Source: Bacillota bacterium (GTDB taxonomy: Bacteria > Bacillota > Sulfobacillia > JAJZYS01 > JAILZS01). Taken from it: a stretch of 64,000 nt of DNA. The first letter of the stretch is position 1. Every line of letters starts with the position of its first letter. Positions 50,435 to 59,517 of this stretch are shown here, in pieces. Position numbers and translations under genes: made by a program. Under the pieces are notes generated by a model. That model was given only the letters and a program-made list of their open reading frames with translations, had not been told where the DNA came from and searched no databases. Location of the stretch: positions 1-64,000 of the forward strand of contig JAILZS010000009.1 in assembly GCA_023512375.1 (NCBI GenBank), in the 5' to 3' direction.

Positions 50435-52396
50435 GTGCGGCCCGAGGATCTGCCCGACCTGCCGGCTGCGCCCGGGTGCTACATCTTCCGCGCCGCCGAC
50501 GGCCAGGCGCTGTACGTGGGCAAGGCGCGCTCCCTGCGGTCCCGGGTGCGGTCGTATTTCCAGTCCCCCGACCGCCTCACGCCCAAGACGGCGGCCATGG
50601 TGCGGCGCGCCCACCGCCTCGAGGTGATCACCACCGGCAACGAGGTGGAGGCGCTCCTGCTGGAGAACACGCTCATCAAGCGGCACCGGCCCCGATACAA
50701 CATCCTCCTTCGCGACGACAAGACCTATCCCTACCTGAAGATCACGCCCGAGCCGTTTCCCCGCCTGCTCCTGGTCCGCCGGGTGGAGGACGACGGCGGA
50801 CGCTATTTCGGACCGTACGCCAGCGCCGGCGCCGTGCGCGACACGCTGCGCCTGTTGCGCCGGGTCTTCCCCATGCGCACCTGCACGCCCCACAAGTTCG
50901 CCCAGGCCCGCCGCCCCTGCCTCGAGTACCACATCCGCCGCTGCCCCGCCCCCTGCGTCGGCCGCATCGACCGGGAGGCGTACGCCGAGCGGGTGGAGGG
51001 GGTGCGCCAGTTCCTCGAGGGGCGGGTGGACGAGGTGCGCCGCCGCCTGGCGGAGCAGATGCACGCCGCGGCCGAGGCCATGGCGTTCGAGCGCGCCGCC
51101 GAGCTGCGCGACCTGCTTCGCGCCGTGGAGCGCCTGTCGGAGCGACAGGAGGTGGTGCGCCTCAAGGCGGCGGATGAGGACTACCTGGGCGTGGCGCGGG
51201 AGGGGCGCACGGCAGCCGTCAGCGTCCTGCAGGTGCGGGGGGGCAAGCTCGTGGGGCGGGAGACCTACTTCCTGCACGCCGACCCCGACGCGGACACCGC
51301 TGCCGTCCTCCAGGCCTTTCTCGGCCAGTACTACCCCATCGCCTCGTCCTGGCCGCGCGAGGTGTGTGTCCCCACCGACGCCTTCGAGGAGGGCGAGGCG
51401 GTAGCGGGCCTTCTGGCCGCCCGCGGCGCGCGCCTGCGCGTGCCGAGGCGGGGGGATCGGGCGCGCCTCATGGCCATGGCGGCGGACAACGCCCGTTGGG
51501 CGGTGCGGGAGGAGCACTTGCGCGAGGAGAGGCGCGGCGCCCCCCTGGAGGAGCTGAGAGACTTCCTCGGCCTCGACGCGCCCCCGTCGCGGATCGAGGG
51601 GTACGACATCTCGAACCTGCAGGGCACCGACAGCGTGGCCTCGATGGTGGTGTTCCTCGACGGCCGCCCGGCCAAGCGCGAGTACCGCCAGTTCCGCATC
51701 CGCACCGTAGAGGGGGCCGACGACTTCGCCTCCCACGCGGAGACCATGGAACGCCGCCTGCGCCACCACGAGGCGGAGCGGCAGGCGGTGGCCGCGGGCG
51801 CCCTGGAGCCGGAACGGGCGCGATTCCTCGCCCTGCCCGACCTCGTCCTCATCGACGGCGGCCGCGGCCAGCTGTCGGCCGTGCGCGCCGTCATGCGGCG
51901 CCTTGGCTACGGCCACATCCCCGCCTTCGCCCTGGCCAAGGAGGAGGAGCTCCTCTACCGGGAGGGGGAGGCGGAGCCCATCCGCCTCCCCCGTGACAGT
52001 CCCGCCCTGCACCTGCTCCAGGCGGTGCGGGACGAGTCGCACCGTTTCGCCCTCCGCCACCACCGGCGCCTGCGCTCCCACCGCACCTTGACCTCCCGCC
52101 TGGCGGAGGTGCCGGGCGTGGGCGAAGCGCGCACCCGGCGTCTGCTGCGCCACTTCGGCTCGGCCGACGCCGTGGCGCAGGCGAGCGAGGAGGCGCTGCG
52201 GGCGGCGGGCCTGCCCGGGGCGGTGGCGGCGCGCTTGTACGCCGCCCTGCGCACCCCCGCCCCGCCCCAGGCGGCCGAGAGGGTCGCCCCGCCGGCGGGC
52301 GCCTACGGGGGGAGACGGCCCCGGAGGGCGAACTCCTCCCCAGGGCGGCAGGACGCGAGGCGCCCGAGCGCCGCCCGAGGGAGGGGAACGCGGTGA
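50435..52396 (+). CDS. uvrC: Excinuclease ABC subunit C
   Basis: GIY-YIG 'PAAPGCYIFRAADGQALYVGKARSLRSRVRSYF', 'RIEGYDISNLQGTDSVASMVVFLDGRPAKREYRQF', C-terminal HhH. Confidence 0.97.
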   Translation: MRPEDLPDLPAAPGCYIFRAADGQALYVGKARSLRSRVRSYFQSPDRLTPKTAAMVRRAHRLEVITTGNEVEALLLENTLIKRHRPRYNILLRDDKTYPYLKITPEPFPRLLLVRRVEDDGGRYFGPYASAGAVRDTLRLLRRVFPMRTCTPHKFAQARRPCLEYHIRRCPAPCVGRIDREAYAERVEGVRQFLEGRVDEVRRRLAEQMHAAAEAMAFERAAELRDLLRAVERLSERQEVVRLKAADEDYLGVAREGRTAAVSVLQVRGGKLVGRETYFLHADPDADTAAVLQAFLGQYYPIASSWPREVCVPTDAFEEGEAVAGLLAARGARLRVPRRGDRARLMAMAADNARWAVREEHLREERRGAPLEELRDFLGLDAPPSRIEGYDISNLQGTDSVASMVVFLDGRPAKREYRQFRIRTVEGADDFASHAETMERRLRHHEAERQAVAAGALEPERARFLALPDLVLIDGGRGQLSAVRAVMRRLGYGHIPAFALAKEEELLYREGEAEPIRLPRDSPALHLLQAVRDESHRFALRHHRRLRSHRTLTSRLAEVPGVGEARTRRLLRHFGSADAVAQASEEALRAAGLPGAVAARLYAALRTPAPPQAAERVAPPAGAYGGRRPRRANSSPGRQDARRPSAARGRGTR

Positions 52397-52737
52397 CGGG
52401 ACTGTTGGCCACCTGGCTGTTCCGGGCCGCAGCCATCCTGGTCGTGTCCTACCTGGGGGTCGGCGTGTCCGTACGGGGCGTGGGCGCCGCCGTCCTGGCC
52501 GCCGTGGCGCTCAGCCTGGTCGACCTGGTGGTGCGGCCCCTGCTCATCCTCCTCACGTTGCCGGTGAGCGTCCTGACGTTCGGGCTGTTCATCTTCGTCG
52601 TGAACGGCATCATGCTCCTCATCGTGGGAGCGCTCGTGCCCGGGTTCACGGTGCGGGGCGTGGGGGCGGCCGTCGTGGCCTCGATCCTCATCGGCATCGT
52701 CGGTACGGCCCTTGAGTGGGCGTTTCGGCTCCTGTGA
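52393..52737 (+). CDS. YvlD-like / phage holin family 4 membrane protein
   Basis: 'VDLVVRPLLILLTLPVSVLTFGLFIFVVNGIMLLIVGALVPGF'; GTGA overlap with uvrC. Confidence 0.85.
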   Translation: MTGLLATWLFRAAAILVVSYLGVGVSVRGVGAAVLAAVALSLVDLVVRPLLILLTLPVSVLTFGLFIFVVNGIMLLIVGALVPGFTVRGVGAAVVASILIGIVGTALEWAFRLL

Positions 52738-52755
52738 GGGGGGAAGGCAAGGGCG

Positions 52756-53658
52756 ATGGCCGCTGACGGCACGGAGGGGACGGCCGGATCCGGGCCGCGC
52801 GTGGTGGTGGTCACCGGGCTGTCCGGGGCGGGCAAGAGTCTCGCCATCCGCAGCCTGGAGGACCTCGGCTACTACTGCGTGGACAACCTTCCCGCCGACC
52901 TCCTCAGCGCCTTCTTCGACCTGGGAGCGGCAGCCGGCTACCGCCGCCTGGCGGTGGTGAGCGATGTGCGCAGCGGCCGGTTCGAGGCCCTCACCTCCGC
53001 CTTGGACGCCTTGGGCGCGCGCGGGGTGCCTTACCTACTCATCTTCCTCGAGGCGCGCGAGGACGTGCTGGTGCAACGGTACAAAGAGACACGCCGCCGC
53101 CACCCCCTGGCGCCGGAGGGCCGGGTGCTGGACGGCATCCGGCGGGAGCGCGAACTCCTGGCCGAGCTGAGGGGGCGGGCGCATCGCATCCTCGACACCA
53201 CCAACCTCGAGCCCTCCCGCCTGCGGCAGGAGATCGCCGAGCTGTTCGGGGGCGAGGCGGAGGGCGGGCGTCTGGTGGTCACCCTCACCTCGTTCGGCTT
53301 CAAGCATGGCCTGCCCTCCGACGCCGACCTCGTGTTCGACGTCCGCTTCCTGCCCAATCCGCACTACGTGCCCGAGCTCTCCCCCCTGCCCGGCACCGAC
53401 CCCCGCGTCAGCGCCTTCGTCCTCGGGCAACCGGCCACGGGGGAGCTGCTGGCGCGGCTCAAGGAGTTCGTCTCCTACCTGCTGCCGAAGTACGCGGAGG
53501 AGGGTAAGGAGCAGCTCATGGTGGCCATCGGTTGCACCGGCGGGCGCCATCGCTCGGTGGTCGTGACGGAAGAGTTGGCCGCCCACGTGCGGGAGGCGGG
53601 GTACGCGGTGGCGGTGCAGCACCGCGACCTCGCCCGCGGCGACGGGCATGGGGACTAG
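52756..53658 (+). CDS. rapZ: RapZ / YvcJ family nucleotide-binding protein
   Basis: 'VVVVTGLSGAGKSLAIRSLEDLGYYCVDNLPADLL', 'VAIGCTGGRHRSVVVTEELAAHVREAGYAVAVQHRDL'. Confidence 0.95.
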   Translation: MAADGTEGTAGSGPRVVVVTGLSGAGKSLAIRSLEDLGYYCVDNLPADLLSAFFDLGAAAGYRRLAVVSDVRSGRFEALTSALDALGARGVPYLLIFLEAREDVLVQRYKETRRRHPLAPEGRVLDGIRRERELLAELRGRAHRILDTTNLEPSRLRQEIAELFGGEAEGGRLVVTLTSFGFKHGLPSDADLVFDVRFLPNPHYVPELSPLPGTDPRVSAFVLGQPATGELLARLKEFVSYLLPKYAEEGKEQLMVAIGCTGGRHRSVVVTEELAAHVREAGYAVAVQHRDLARGDGHGD

Positions 53659-55012
53659 CGCGCGCGACCTCGGGCGTCGGGTGCTGGGCTGGCTGGCACC
53701 GGGCTTCGGGGTCAAGCGCCATGCCCTGGTCCTGGCCCTGGGCGCGGTACTCGGGGCGCTCGGGCTCGACGCCCTCCTGGGCCACAGCCGCTTCGGCGCC
53801 GCCCTGTCCCTCGAGGCCGCCATGGGCCGGGCGGGCGTCGGCACGGCGGCCGCCGCTCTTCTCGCCGGTGCGGCGCTCACGGTGTACGCAGTGGGGCGCA
53901 TCACCCGGTCGGTGGTGGACGCCGCCATCGCCCCGGGGGTGGGGCGCCTGTTCCGCGTCTACCCGGAGGCCGCCCTTGCCAGCCGCGGCCCGCGCGTGGT
54001 GGCGATCGGCGGCGGCACGGGCCTGTCTGTCCTCTTGCGCGGCCTCAAGCGCTACACCTGGAACCTGACGGCGGTGGTGGCGGTGAGCGACGACGGCGGC
54101 TCCTCGGGCCGCCTGCGGGCGGAGCTGGGCATGCCGCCGCCGGGGGACATCCGTAACTGCCTGGTGGCGCTGGCCGACACCGAGCCCCTCATGGAGCGCC
54201 TGTTCCAACACCGCATGGCGGCCGGCAGCGGGCTCAAGGACCACGCCTTCGGCAACCTGTTCCTGGCCGCCATGACGGAGATCACGGGGGGCGACTTCGA
54301 GCGCGCCATCCGGGAGTCGAGCCGTGTCCTGGCCGTGCGCGGCCGCGTCCTGCCGTGCACGCTGACGCCCGTGGCCCTGCGCGCCGAGCTGGCCGACGGC
54401 ACCTGGTTGGAGGGGGAGACGCGGATCGGAGGCGCCGGCGCACCCATCCGGCGCGTGCACCTCGTACCCGAGCGCCCCCGCCCCTTGGCGGAGGTGCTGG
54501 AGGCGATCGCCCAGGCGGACCTCATCGTCCTCGGGCCGGGCAGCCTGTACACGAGCATCGTGCCCAACCTCCTGGTGGCGGGCATGGCCGAGGCACTGAG
54601 GGGGGCGAGCGGCCTAAGGGTGTACGTGGCGAACATCATGACCCAGCCGGGGGAGACGGACGGCATGGACGCGGCCGACCATGTGGCCGCCCTGGAGGCC
54701 CACGGCGCCACGGTGGACGCCGTGGTCGTCAACACCGCCCGCCTGTCGTCCTCCGCCCTCGAGCGCTACCGGCGGGAGGGCGCGGAGCCGGTGGCGCCGG
54801 CCTTCGACCGTCTGCGCGAACGCGGCGTGCGGGTGGTGGAGGCGGCCCTGTGGAGCGGCAAGGACGGCCCGGTGCGCCACGATTCCGACGCCCTGGCGCG
54901 CCTTCTCGTCTCCCTTCTCCTGGAGCGCCGCCTGGACTGGGGCGGGCGGTGGGGGCGCGGTGCCCGCCGCGCGCCGGCGACGGCCGAGGGAGGCGGCTGG
55001 GAGGGGCGGTGA
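53648..55012 (+). CDS. yvcK: YvcK-family gluconeogenesis factor
   Basis: 'VVAIGGGTGLSVLLRGLKRYTWNLTAVVAVSDDGGSSGRLRAELGMPPPGDIRNCLVALAD'. Confidence 0.95.
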   Translation: MGTSARDLGRRVLGWLAPGFGVKRHALVLALGAVLGALGLDALLGHSRFGAALSLEAAMGRAGVGTAAAALLAGAALTVYAVGRITRSVVDAAIAPGVGRLFRVYPEAALASRGPRVVAIGGGTGLSVLLRGLKRYTWNLTAVVAVSDDGGSSGRLRAELGMPPPGDIRNCLVALADTEPLMERLFQHRMAAGSGLKDHAFGNLFLAAMTEITGGDFERAIRESSRVLAVRGRVLPCTLTPVALRAELADGTWLEGETRIGGAGAPIRRVHLVPERPRPLAEVLEAIAQADLIVLGPGSLYTSIVPNLLVAGMAEALRGASGLRVYVANIMTQPGETDGMDAADHVAALEAHGATVDAVVVNTARLSSSALERYRREGAEPVAPAFDRLRERGVRVVEAALWSGKDGPVRHDSDALARLLVSLLLERRLDWGGRWGRGARRAPATAEGGGWEGR

Positions 55013-55905
55013 GCGAGACGAACGCCGACCTGCACGAGGAGTTGGCGGCGCTCCCCTTGCCGCACGGGGTGGCGGCCGCGGGGGAGATCGACGGGCTCAC
55101 GGCGGCTCTGGGCCGACGGGTGCAGCGTCGCGGCGACCGCCTGGGGGTGACCTTGCGCGACGCCCGCCTCGCCCGACGGCTGTACCGCCTGTTGGCCGCG
55201 GCGGGCCGGGACGCGCACCTCTTCCTCGCCCGCCCGGCCTCCCCGCATCCGGGCGGGGCGGTGGTGCGGGTGACCTGGGCGGCGGAGCACCGGGACCGCC
55301 GCCCGACCAGCGTGCGCTACGCGCGCGCCTTCGTGCGCGGCGCCACCCTGGCGTGCGGCTACCTCGCCGATCCGGAGCGCGGCTACAGCCTCGAGTGGAA
55401 CTTCGACGCGGGGGGAGAGCGGGGGGCGCGGCGCCTCGGCGCCTGCCTTCGACGCCTCGGGGTGCGCTTCGGTTCGGCCGCCGGCAGGCGCGGCGGCGTC
55501 CGCCTGTACGTGAAAGGCGGAGAGGCGGTGGGCGACCTCTTGGTGCAGCTCGAGGTGGGCGAGAGCCTCTTGCGCTGGGAGGACGCGCGCGCCCGCCGGG
55601 CCATGCGCGGCCGCATCCACCGCGAGGTGAACGGCGAGGCGGCCAACCTGCGGCGGGCGGCGCGGGCGGGGGTGCGCCAGGCCGAGGCGGCGCGCGCTCT
55701 GCTCGCGGCCGATCCCGCGCGGCTCCCGCCTGCCCTGGCGGAGGCGGCGCGGGCCCGCCTCGCCCGGCCCGAGGCCACGCTCGAGGAGCTCGGGGCCGCG
55801 CTTGGGCTCACGAAGTCGGGCCTCAACCAGCGCATGCGCCGCCTGGTGGCCATGGCACGGGCGCACGGCCTCGTGGACGAGGTTCGATCGTCCACCGACC
55901 TGTGA
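55009..55905 (+). CDS. whiA: WhiA-family DNA-binding protein
   Basis: LAGLIDADG-like N-domain and C-terminal HTH 'EATLEELGAALGLTKSGLNQRMRRL'; rapZ-yvcK-whiA synteny; GTGA overlap. Confidence 0.92.
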   Translation: MSETNADLHEELAALPLPHGVAAAGEIDGLTAALGRRVQRRGDRLGVTLRDARLARRLYRLLAAAGRDAHLFLARPASPHPGGAVVRVTWAAEHRDRRPTSVRYARAFVRGATLACGYLADPERGYSLEWNFDAGGERGARRLGACLRRLGVRFGSAAGRRGGVRLYVKGGEAVGDLLVQLEVGESLLRWEDARARRAMRGRIHREVNGEAANLRRAARAGVRQAEAARALLAADPARLPPALAEAARARLARPEATLEELGAALGLTKSGLNQRMRRLVAMARAHGLVDEVRSSTDL

Positions 55906-55911
55906 TAGAAT
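55883..55911 (+). promoter_or_regulatory. Promoter for polyprenyl synthase gene
   Basis: TTCGAT - 17 bp - TAGAAT with TG extended -10 (TGATAGAAT). Confidence 0.55.
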
Positions 55912-55940
55912 ACGCAAGAGACGGCCCGGGAGGTGGCGGG

Positions 55941-56918
55941 GTGGCGCAGCCCGAGCTGGCGAGCTTGTTCGCGCCGGTGTCCGCCGCGTTGGAGCGGGTC
56001 GAACGCGGTCTTTGGGCGGCGGTGGCGGACGAGGACCCCGAGGTGATGGCCCCCGTCGTCCATCTCTTGGGCGCGGGGGGCAAACGCATCCGGCCGGCGC
56101 TCGTGCTCCTCGGGGCCTGGGTGGGGGACGGCGGCGGCCAGACGGCGGTGGACGTGGCGGTGGCGGCGGAACTCATCCACACCGCCACGTTGGTGCACGA
56201 CGACATCATCGACCGTGCGCCCGTCAGGCGCGGCGTCCCTACTGTGCACGCGCAGTGGGGCGAGCGCGTCGCGGTGCTGGCGGGAGACGCCCTGTTCGCC
56301 CGCGCCTTCACGCTCTTGGGCGACACCGGCGACCCCCGCCTGGTGGCAGCCATGGCGCGGGCGGTGTACGGCACCTGCCAAGGGGAGATCCGGCAGAACC
56401 TCGACGCCCGCACGGGCCGCGTCCCGAGCGAGGTCGACTACTTCACCCGCATCGGGCGCAAGACCGCGCTGCTCATCGCCGAGTGCGTGCGCGCCGGCGG
56501 CATCGCGGGGGGCGTGAGCGGGTCCGCCCTCGACGCCCTGTACGACTTCGGCTACCACGCGGGGCTCGCCTACCAGGTGGTGGACGACCTCCTCGACATC
56601 GCCGCCGCCGCCCCGGAGGTGGGAAAGGCGGTGGGCGCCGACCTGGCGGACGGTGTGGTCACCTTGCCGGTGATCCGGGCTCTCTCCCGCCTGCCGGAGA
56701 GCAGCCCGGACCGCTGGCTGGTCGCCGCAGCGGCGCGCGGCGAGGTGCAGCCTGCCGCCGTGCGCCATCTCCTCGACCGCACCGGCGCCCTCCGGTCGGT
56801 GGCGGAGACGGCGGCCGAACTCGTCGAACAGGCGCGGCGCGATGTGCGCGGCCTGGAGCCGGCGGCGCGCGAGCAATTCGAACAGCTGGCGGCCTACCTG
56901 GCCCGCCGTACGGCCTAG
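55941..56918 (+). CDS. Trans-polyprenyl diphosphate synthase (heptaprenyl type)
   Basis: 'GGKRIRPALVLL', first DDxxD 'LVHDDIIDRAPVRRG', second 'AYQVVDDLLDIAA'. Confidence 0.93.
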   Translation: MAQPELASLFAPVSAALERVERGLWAAVADEDPEVMAPVVHLLGAGGKRIRPALVLLGAWVGDGGGQTAVDVAVAAELIHTATLVHDDIIDRAPVRRGVPTVHAQWGERVAVLAGDALFARAFTLLGDTGDPRLVAAMARAVYGTCQGEIRQNLDARTGRVPSEVDYFTRIGRKTALLIAECVRAGGIAGGVSGSALDALYDFGYHAGLAYQVVDDLLDIAAAAPEVGKAVGADLADGVVTLPVIRALSRLPESSPDRWLVAAAARGEVQPAAVRHLLDRTGALRSVAETAAELVEQARRDVRGLEPAAREQFEQLAAYLARRTA

Positions 56919-56927
56919 GGTGCGGCG

Positions 56928-57608
56928 ATGCGGGAGGAACGGCCGATGGACGAACGCCGGCGCATCCCCCAGGCCACCGTCCGCCGCCTGCCGGTCTACC
57001 TGCGCGACCTGACGGAGGCGGCCGCGCACGGCGTGACGGTCACCTCATCGTCGGAGATGGCGGCGCGCACGGGCATCTCGTCGGAGCAGATCCGCAAGGA
57101 TCTGGCCTACTTCGGCGCCTTCGGCACCCGGGGCGTGGGCTACGACACGCGCCTTCTCGCGGCGGAGATCCGCCGCATCCTGGGGATCGAACGCCGGGTG
57201 GGGGTAGCGCTGGTCGGCGCCGGCCACCTCGGCTTCGCTCTCGCCCGCTACTCCCGCCAGGAGCACGCCGACGTGGCCATCACCATGGTGTTCGACCGCC
57301 ACCCCAAGGTGGTGGGCACGCGCATCGGCGACCTGACGGTGCTCCCGGTCGAGGAGATGGAGGAGCGGGTGAGGGAGGCGGGCATCCGCATGGCCGTGAT
57401 CGCCGTGCCCGGGGAGGAGGCGCCGGGCGTCCTGGCCGCGTTGGCGCGTGCGGGGGTGGAGGCGGTGCTCAACTTCTCGCCCGTGGCCCTGAGCGCTCCC
57501 GGGGTGCACGTGCAGCACATCGACCTCACGCTCGAGCTGCAGAGCCTCGCCTTCTTCACCTCGCTGCGCCAGATGGCGGGTGCGGCGGTGGCGGAGGAGC
57601 GCGCTTGA
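56928..57608 (+). CDS. rex: Redox-sensing transcriptional repressor Rex
   Basis: 'IPQATVRRLPVYLRDL...TSSSEMAARTGISSEQIRKDLAYFGAFGTRGVGYDTRLL', Rossmann 'VALVGAGHLGFALARY'; start could be ATG 56946. Confidence 0.96.
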   Translation: MREERPMDERRRIPQATVRRLPVYLRDLTEAAAHGVTVTSSSEMAARTGISSEQIRKDLAYFGAFGTRGVGYDTRLLAAEIRRILGIERRVGVALVGAGHLGFALARYSRQEHADVAITMVFDRHPKVVGTRIGDLTVLPVEEMEERVREAGIRMAVIAVPGEEAPGVLAALARAGVEAVLNFSPVALSAPGVHVQHIDLTLELQSLAFFTSLRQMAGAAVAEERA

Positions 57609-58084
57609 CGCCGGCGGCGGAGGCGGGCGTGAGCCGCCGCGCCCGTCCCGGCGGCTTGCCTGGCGCGCTGTGGGCGCTGGGGCCCAGGGAGCTCCGGTTC
57701 CGGGAGAGCGCGTACGCGGCAGCCGACCTCCCGAGCCTGTGGACGCCCGCACCCGAGGCTGTGGCCTGGCTCGCGCTATGGCAGGAGGACCTCGTGCTCT
57801 TAGGACCGTACGGGGACGAGCGCGCCTTCGGCGCCATCGTGCGAGAGGCGGAGCGGGTGGCGTGCGACACGGGCCGGGCGGCGCTCGTGGCGTCGGTGCG
57901 CAACGACGAGGTGGAACGCTTCGCCTGCCTGCAACGCCTGGGGTTCGTGCTGGCGGAGCTGCGCCTCGGGGTGTGGGCGGACGAGGACGCAGGGACAGGG
58001 GGGACGGTAGCCGAAGGGGGCGCATGGGGGGATATCCGACCCCGCGACGAACTCGTCCTGACGAAGGCCGTCGTCTGCGCCTGA
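57605..58084 (+). CDS. GNAT-like N-acetyltransferase
   Basis: 'SVRNDEVERFACLQRLGFVLAELRLG' resembles the GNAT C-terminal motif; TTG start overlaps the rex TGA. Confidence 0.6.
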   Translation: MTPAAEAGVSRRARPGGLPGALWALGPRELRFRESAYAAADLPSLWTPAPEAVAWLALWQEDLVLLGPYGDERAFGAIVREAERVACDTGRAALVASVRNDEVERFACLQRLGFVLAELRLGVWADEDAGTGGTVAEGGAWGDIRPRDELVLTKAVVCA

Positions 58085-58124
58085 ACGCCGTCGTCGACCG
58101 GCTGGGCGGGGGCGGGCAGGAGGG

Positions 58125-59030
58125 ATGGGTGTGCTCCTCATCATCGAGTCGCTCACGCCGGGGCAGATGGCCCTGGCCCTCCTGGACGTCCTCCTGGTGG
58201 CCTACATCGCCTACCGTGTGCTCCTCCTCATCCGCGGCACCCGGGCGGTGCCCATCCTCACCGGCATCATCGCCCTGCTCGTGGCCACCCCCGTGGCCAA
58301 GGCGCTCAACCTGTACGCCACGTACTTCCTGCTTCAGCGCGTGGAGCTAGGGCTCGTGGTGCTCGTGCCCGTGGTGTTCCAGCCCGAGTTGAGGCGCGCC
58401 CTGGAACAGCTCGGCGAGGGCCGGCTGTTCTCCACCCGCGCCTACGGCCTGCTCGCCTCGGGCGTGCCCTTCCTCGCCCCCGCCACGCCGGTCTCCGACC
58501 GCCGGGCCATGCTGGAGAAGGTGGCGCGGGCCGCGCGCATCCTGTCGAGCACGAAGACGGGGGCTCTCATCGCCATCGAGCGCAACACGGGGCTCAACGA
58601 CTTCGCGGAATCCGGCACACCCATCGACGCCGAGGTGTCGACGGCGCTGCTCGTCAACCTGTTCGTGCCCAACACCCCCCTGCACGACGGGGCGGTCATC
58701 ATCCGCGACACGCGCATCCTGGTGGCCGGCGCCTACCTGCCGGCGACGGAGGCCAACCTCCCGGCCGAATTGGGCAGCCGGCACCGGGCTGCGGTCGGGC
58801 TGTCGGAGCAGTCGGACGCCCTGGTCGTGGTGGTGAGCGAGGAGACGGGGACGATCTCGCTCGCCCAGGGCGGGCGCCTCATCCGCCACCTCGAGGAGGA
58901 CCGTCTGGCGGAGATCATGGACTCGTTCTTCCCCAACGTCCCCCAGGCCCGCCCAGGCGTGGGCGTGAACCTGGCCCGCACCCTGTTTCGGCGCCGGGGC
59001 GCGCGCGAAGGCGGCGAGCAAGGTGGATAG
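58125..59030 (+). CDS. cdaA: Diadenylate cyclase CdaA
   Basis: TM segments plus DAC motifs 'PLHDGAVII', 'LGSRHRAAVGLSEQSDALVVVVSEETGTISLAQGG'. Confidence 0.97.
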   Translation: MGVLLIIESLTPGQMALALLDVLLVAYIAYRVLLLIRGTRAVPILTGIIALLVATPVAKALNLYATYFLLQRVELGLVVLVPVVFQPELRRALEQLGEGRLFSTRAYGLLASGVPFLAPATPVSDRRAMLEKVARAARILSSTKTGALIAIERNTGLNDFAESGTPIDAEVSTALLVNLFVPNTPLHDGAVIIRDTRILVAGAYLPATEANLPAELGSRHRAAVGLSEQSDALVVVVSEETGTISLAQGGRLIRHLEEDRLAEIMDSFFPNVPQARPGVGVNLARTLFRRRGAREGGEQGG

Positions 59031-59433
59031 GCTGTTCGACAACGAGTGGATCCTGCGCGCCCTCGCCCTCATCCTCGCCGTCGTGCTGTGGGTGCAGGCC
59101 AGCTTGTACTTCATCAGCATCGACAGCGTCACGGTGGGCCGGGTCGCCTTGCACGTGGTGGGCGTGCCGCCCGGCTACACGGCCACCACCACCGTGCGCC
59201 AGGTGGAGGTCACCGTCCTCGCGCCCAGCACCTTGCCCCGCCTCGGACCGGAGGCGTTCACCGCCACCGTGACGCCTGCCATGCCGCTCGTCGGCACCGT
59301 CCGCCTGCCGGTGCGCGTGGCCGTGCCGCGGGGCACGCGCCTGAAGGCCGTGTCGCCGGCCGTCGTGCCTGTGCGCCTGGTGCGCAACCTGCCGCGCGCC
59401 TTCCGCGGCCGTGCCGGCGTGGCCAGGGGCTGA
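59023..59433 (+). CDS. cdaR: YbbR-domain protein CdaR (short, single YbbR repeat)
   Basis: One TM plus one YbbR-like repeat 'VVGVPPGYTATTTVRQVEVTVLAPSTLPRLGPEAFTATVT'; between cdaA and glmM. Confidence 0.8.
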   Translation: MDRLFDNEWILRALALILAVVLWVQASLYFISIDSVTVGRVALHVVGVPPGYTATTTVRQVEVTVLAPSTLPRLGPEAFTATVTPAMPLVGTVRLPVRVAVPRGTRLKAVSPAVVPVRLVRNLPRAFRGRAGVARG

Positions 59434-59517
59434 CGGCATCGCCGCACGCTCGCCGCCCGATGCCGTACACTGAGCGGGGGTTCGGCGAGCGGAGCAGGGA
59501 CGAAGGGAGGGGCGCGG

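Noticed and set aside
48590-52153. 1187-aa (-) strand ORF
   Set aside because: Antisense to uvrA and uvrC; composition typical of spurious ORFs in GC-rich DNA.
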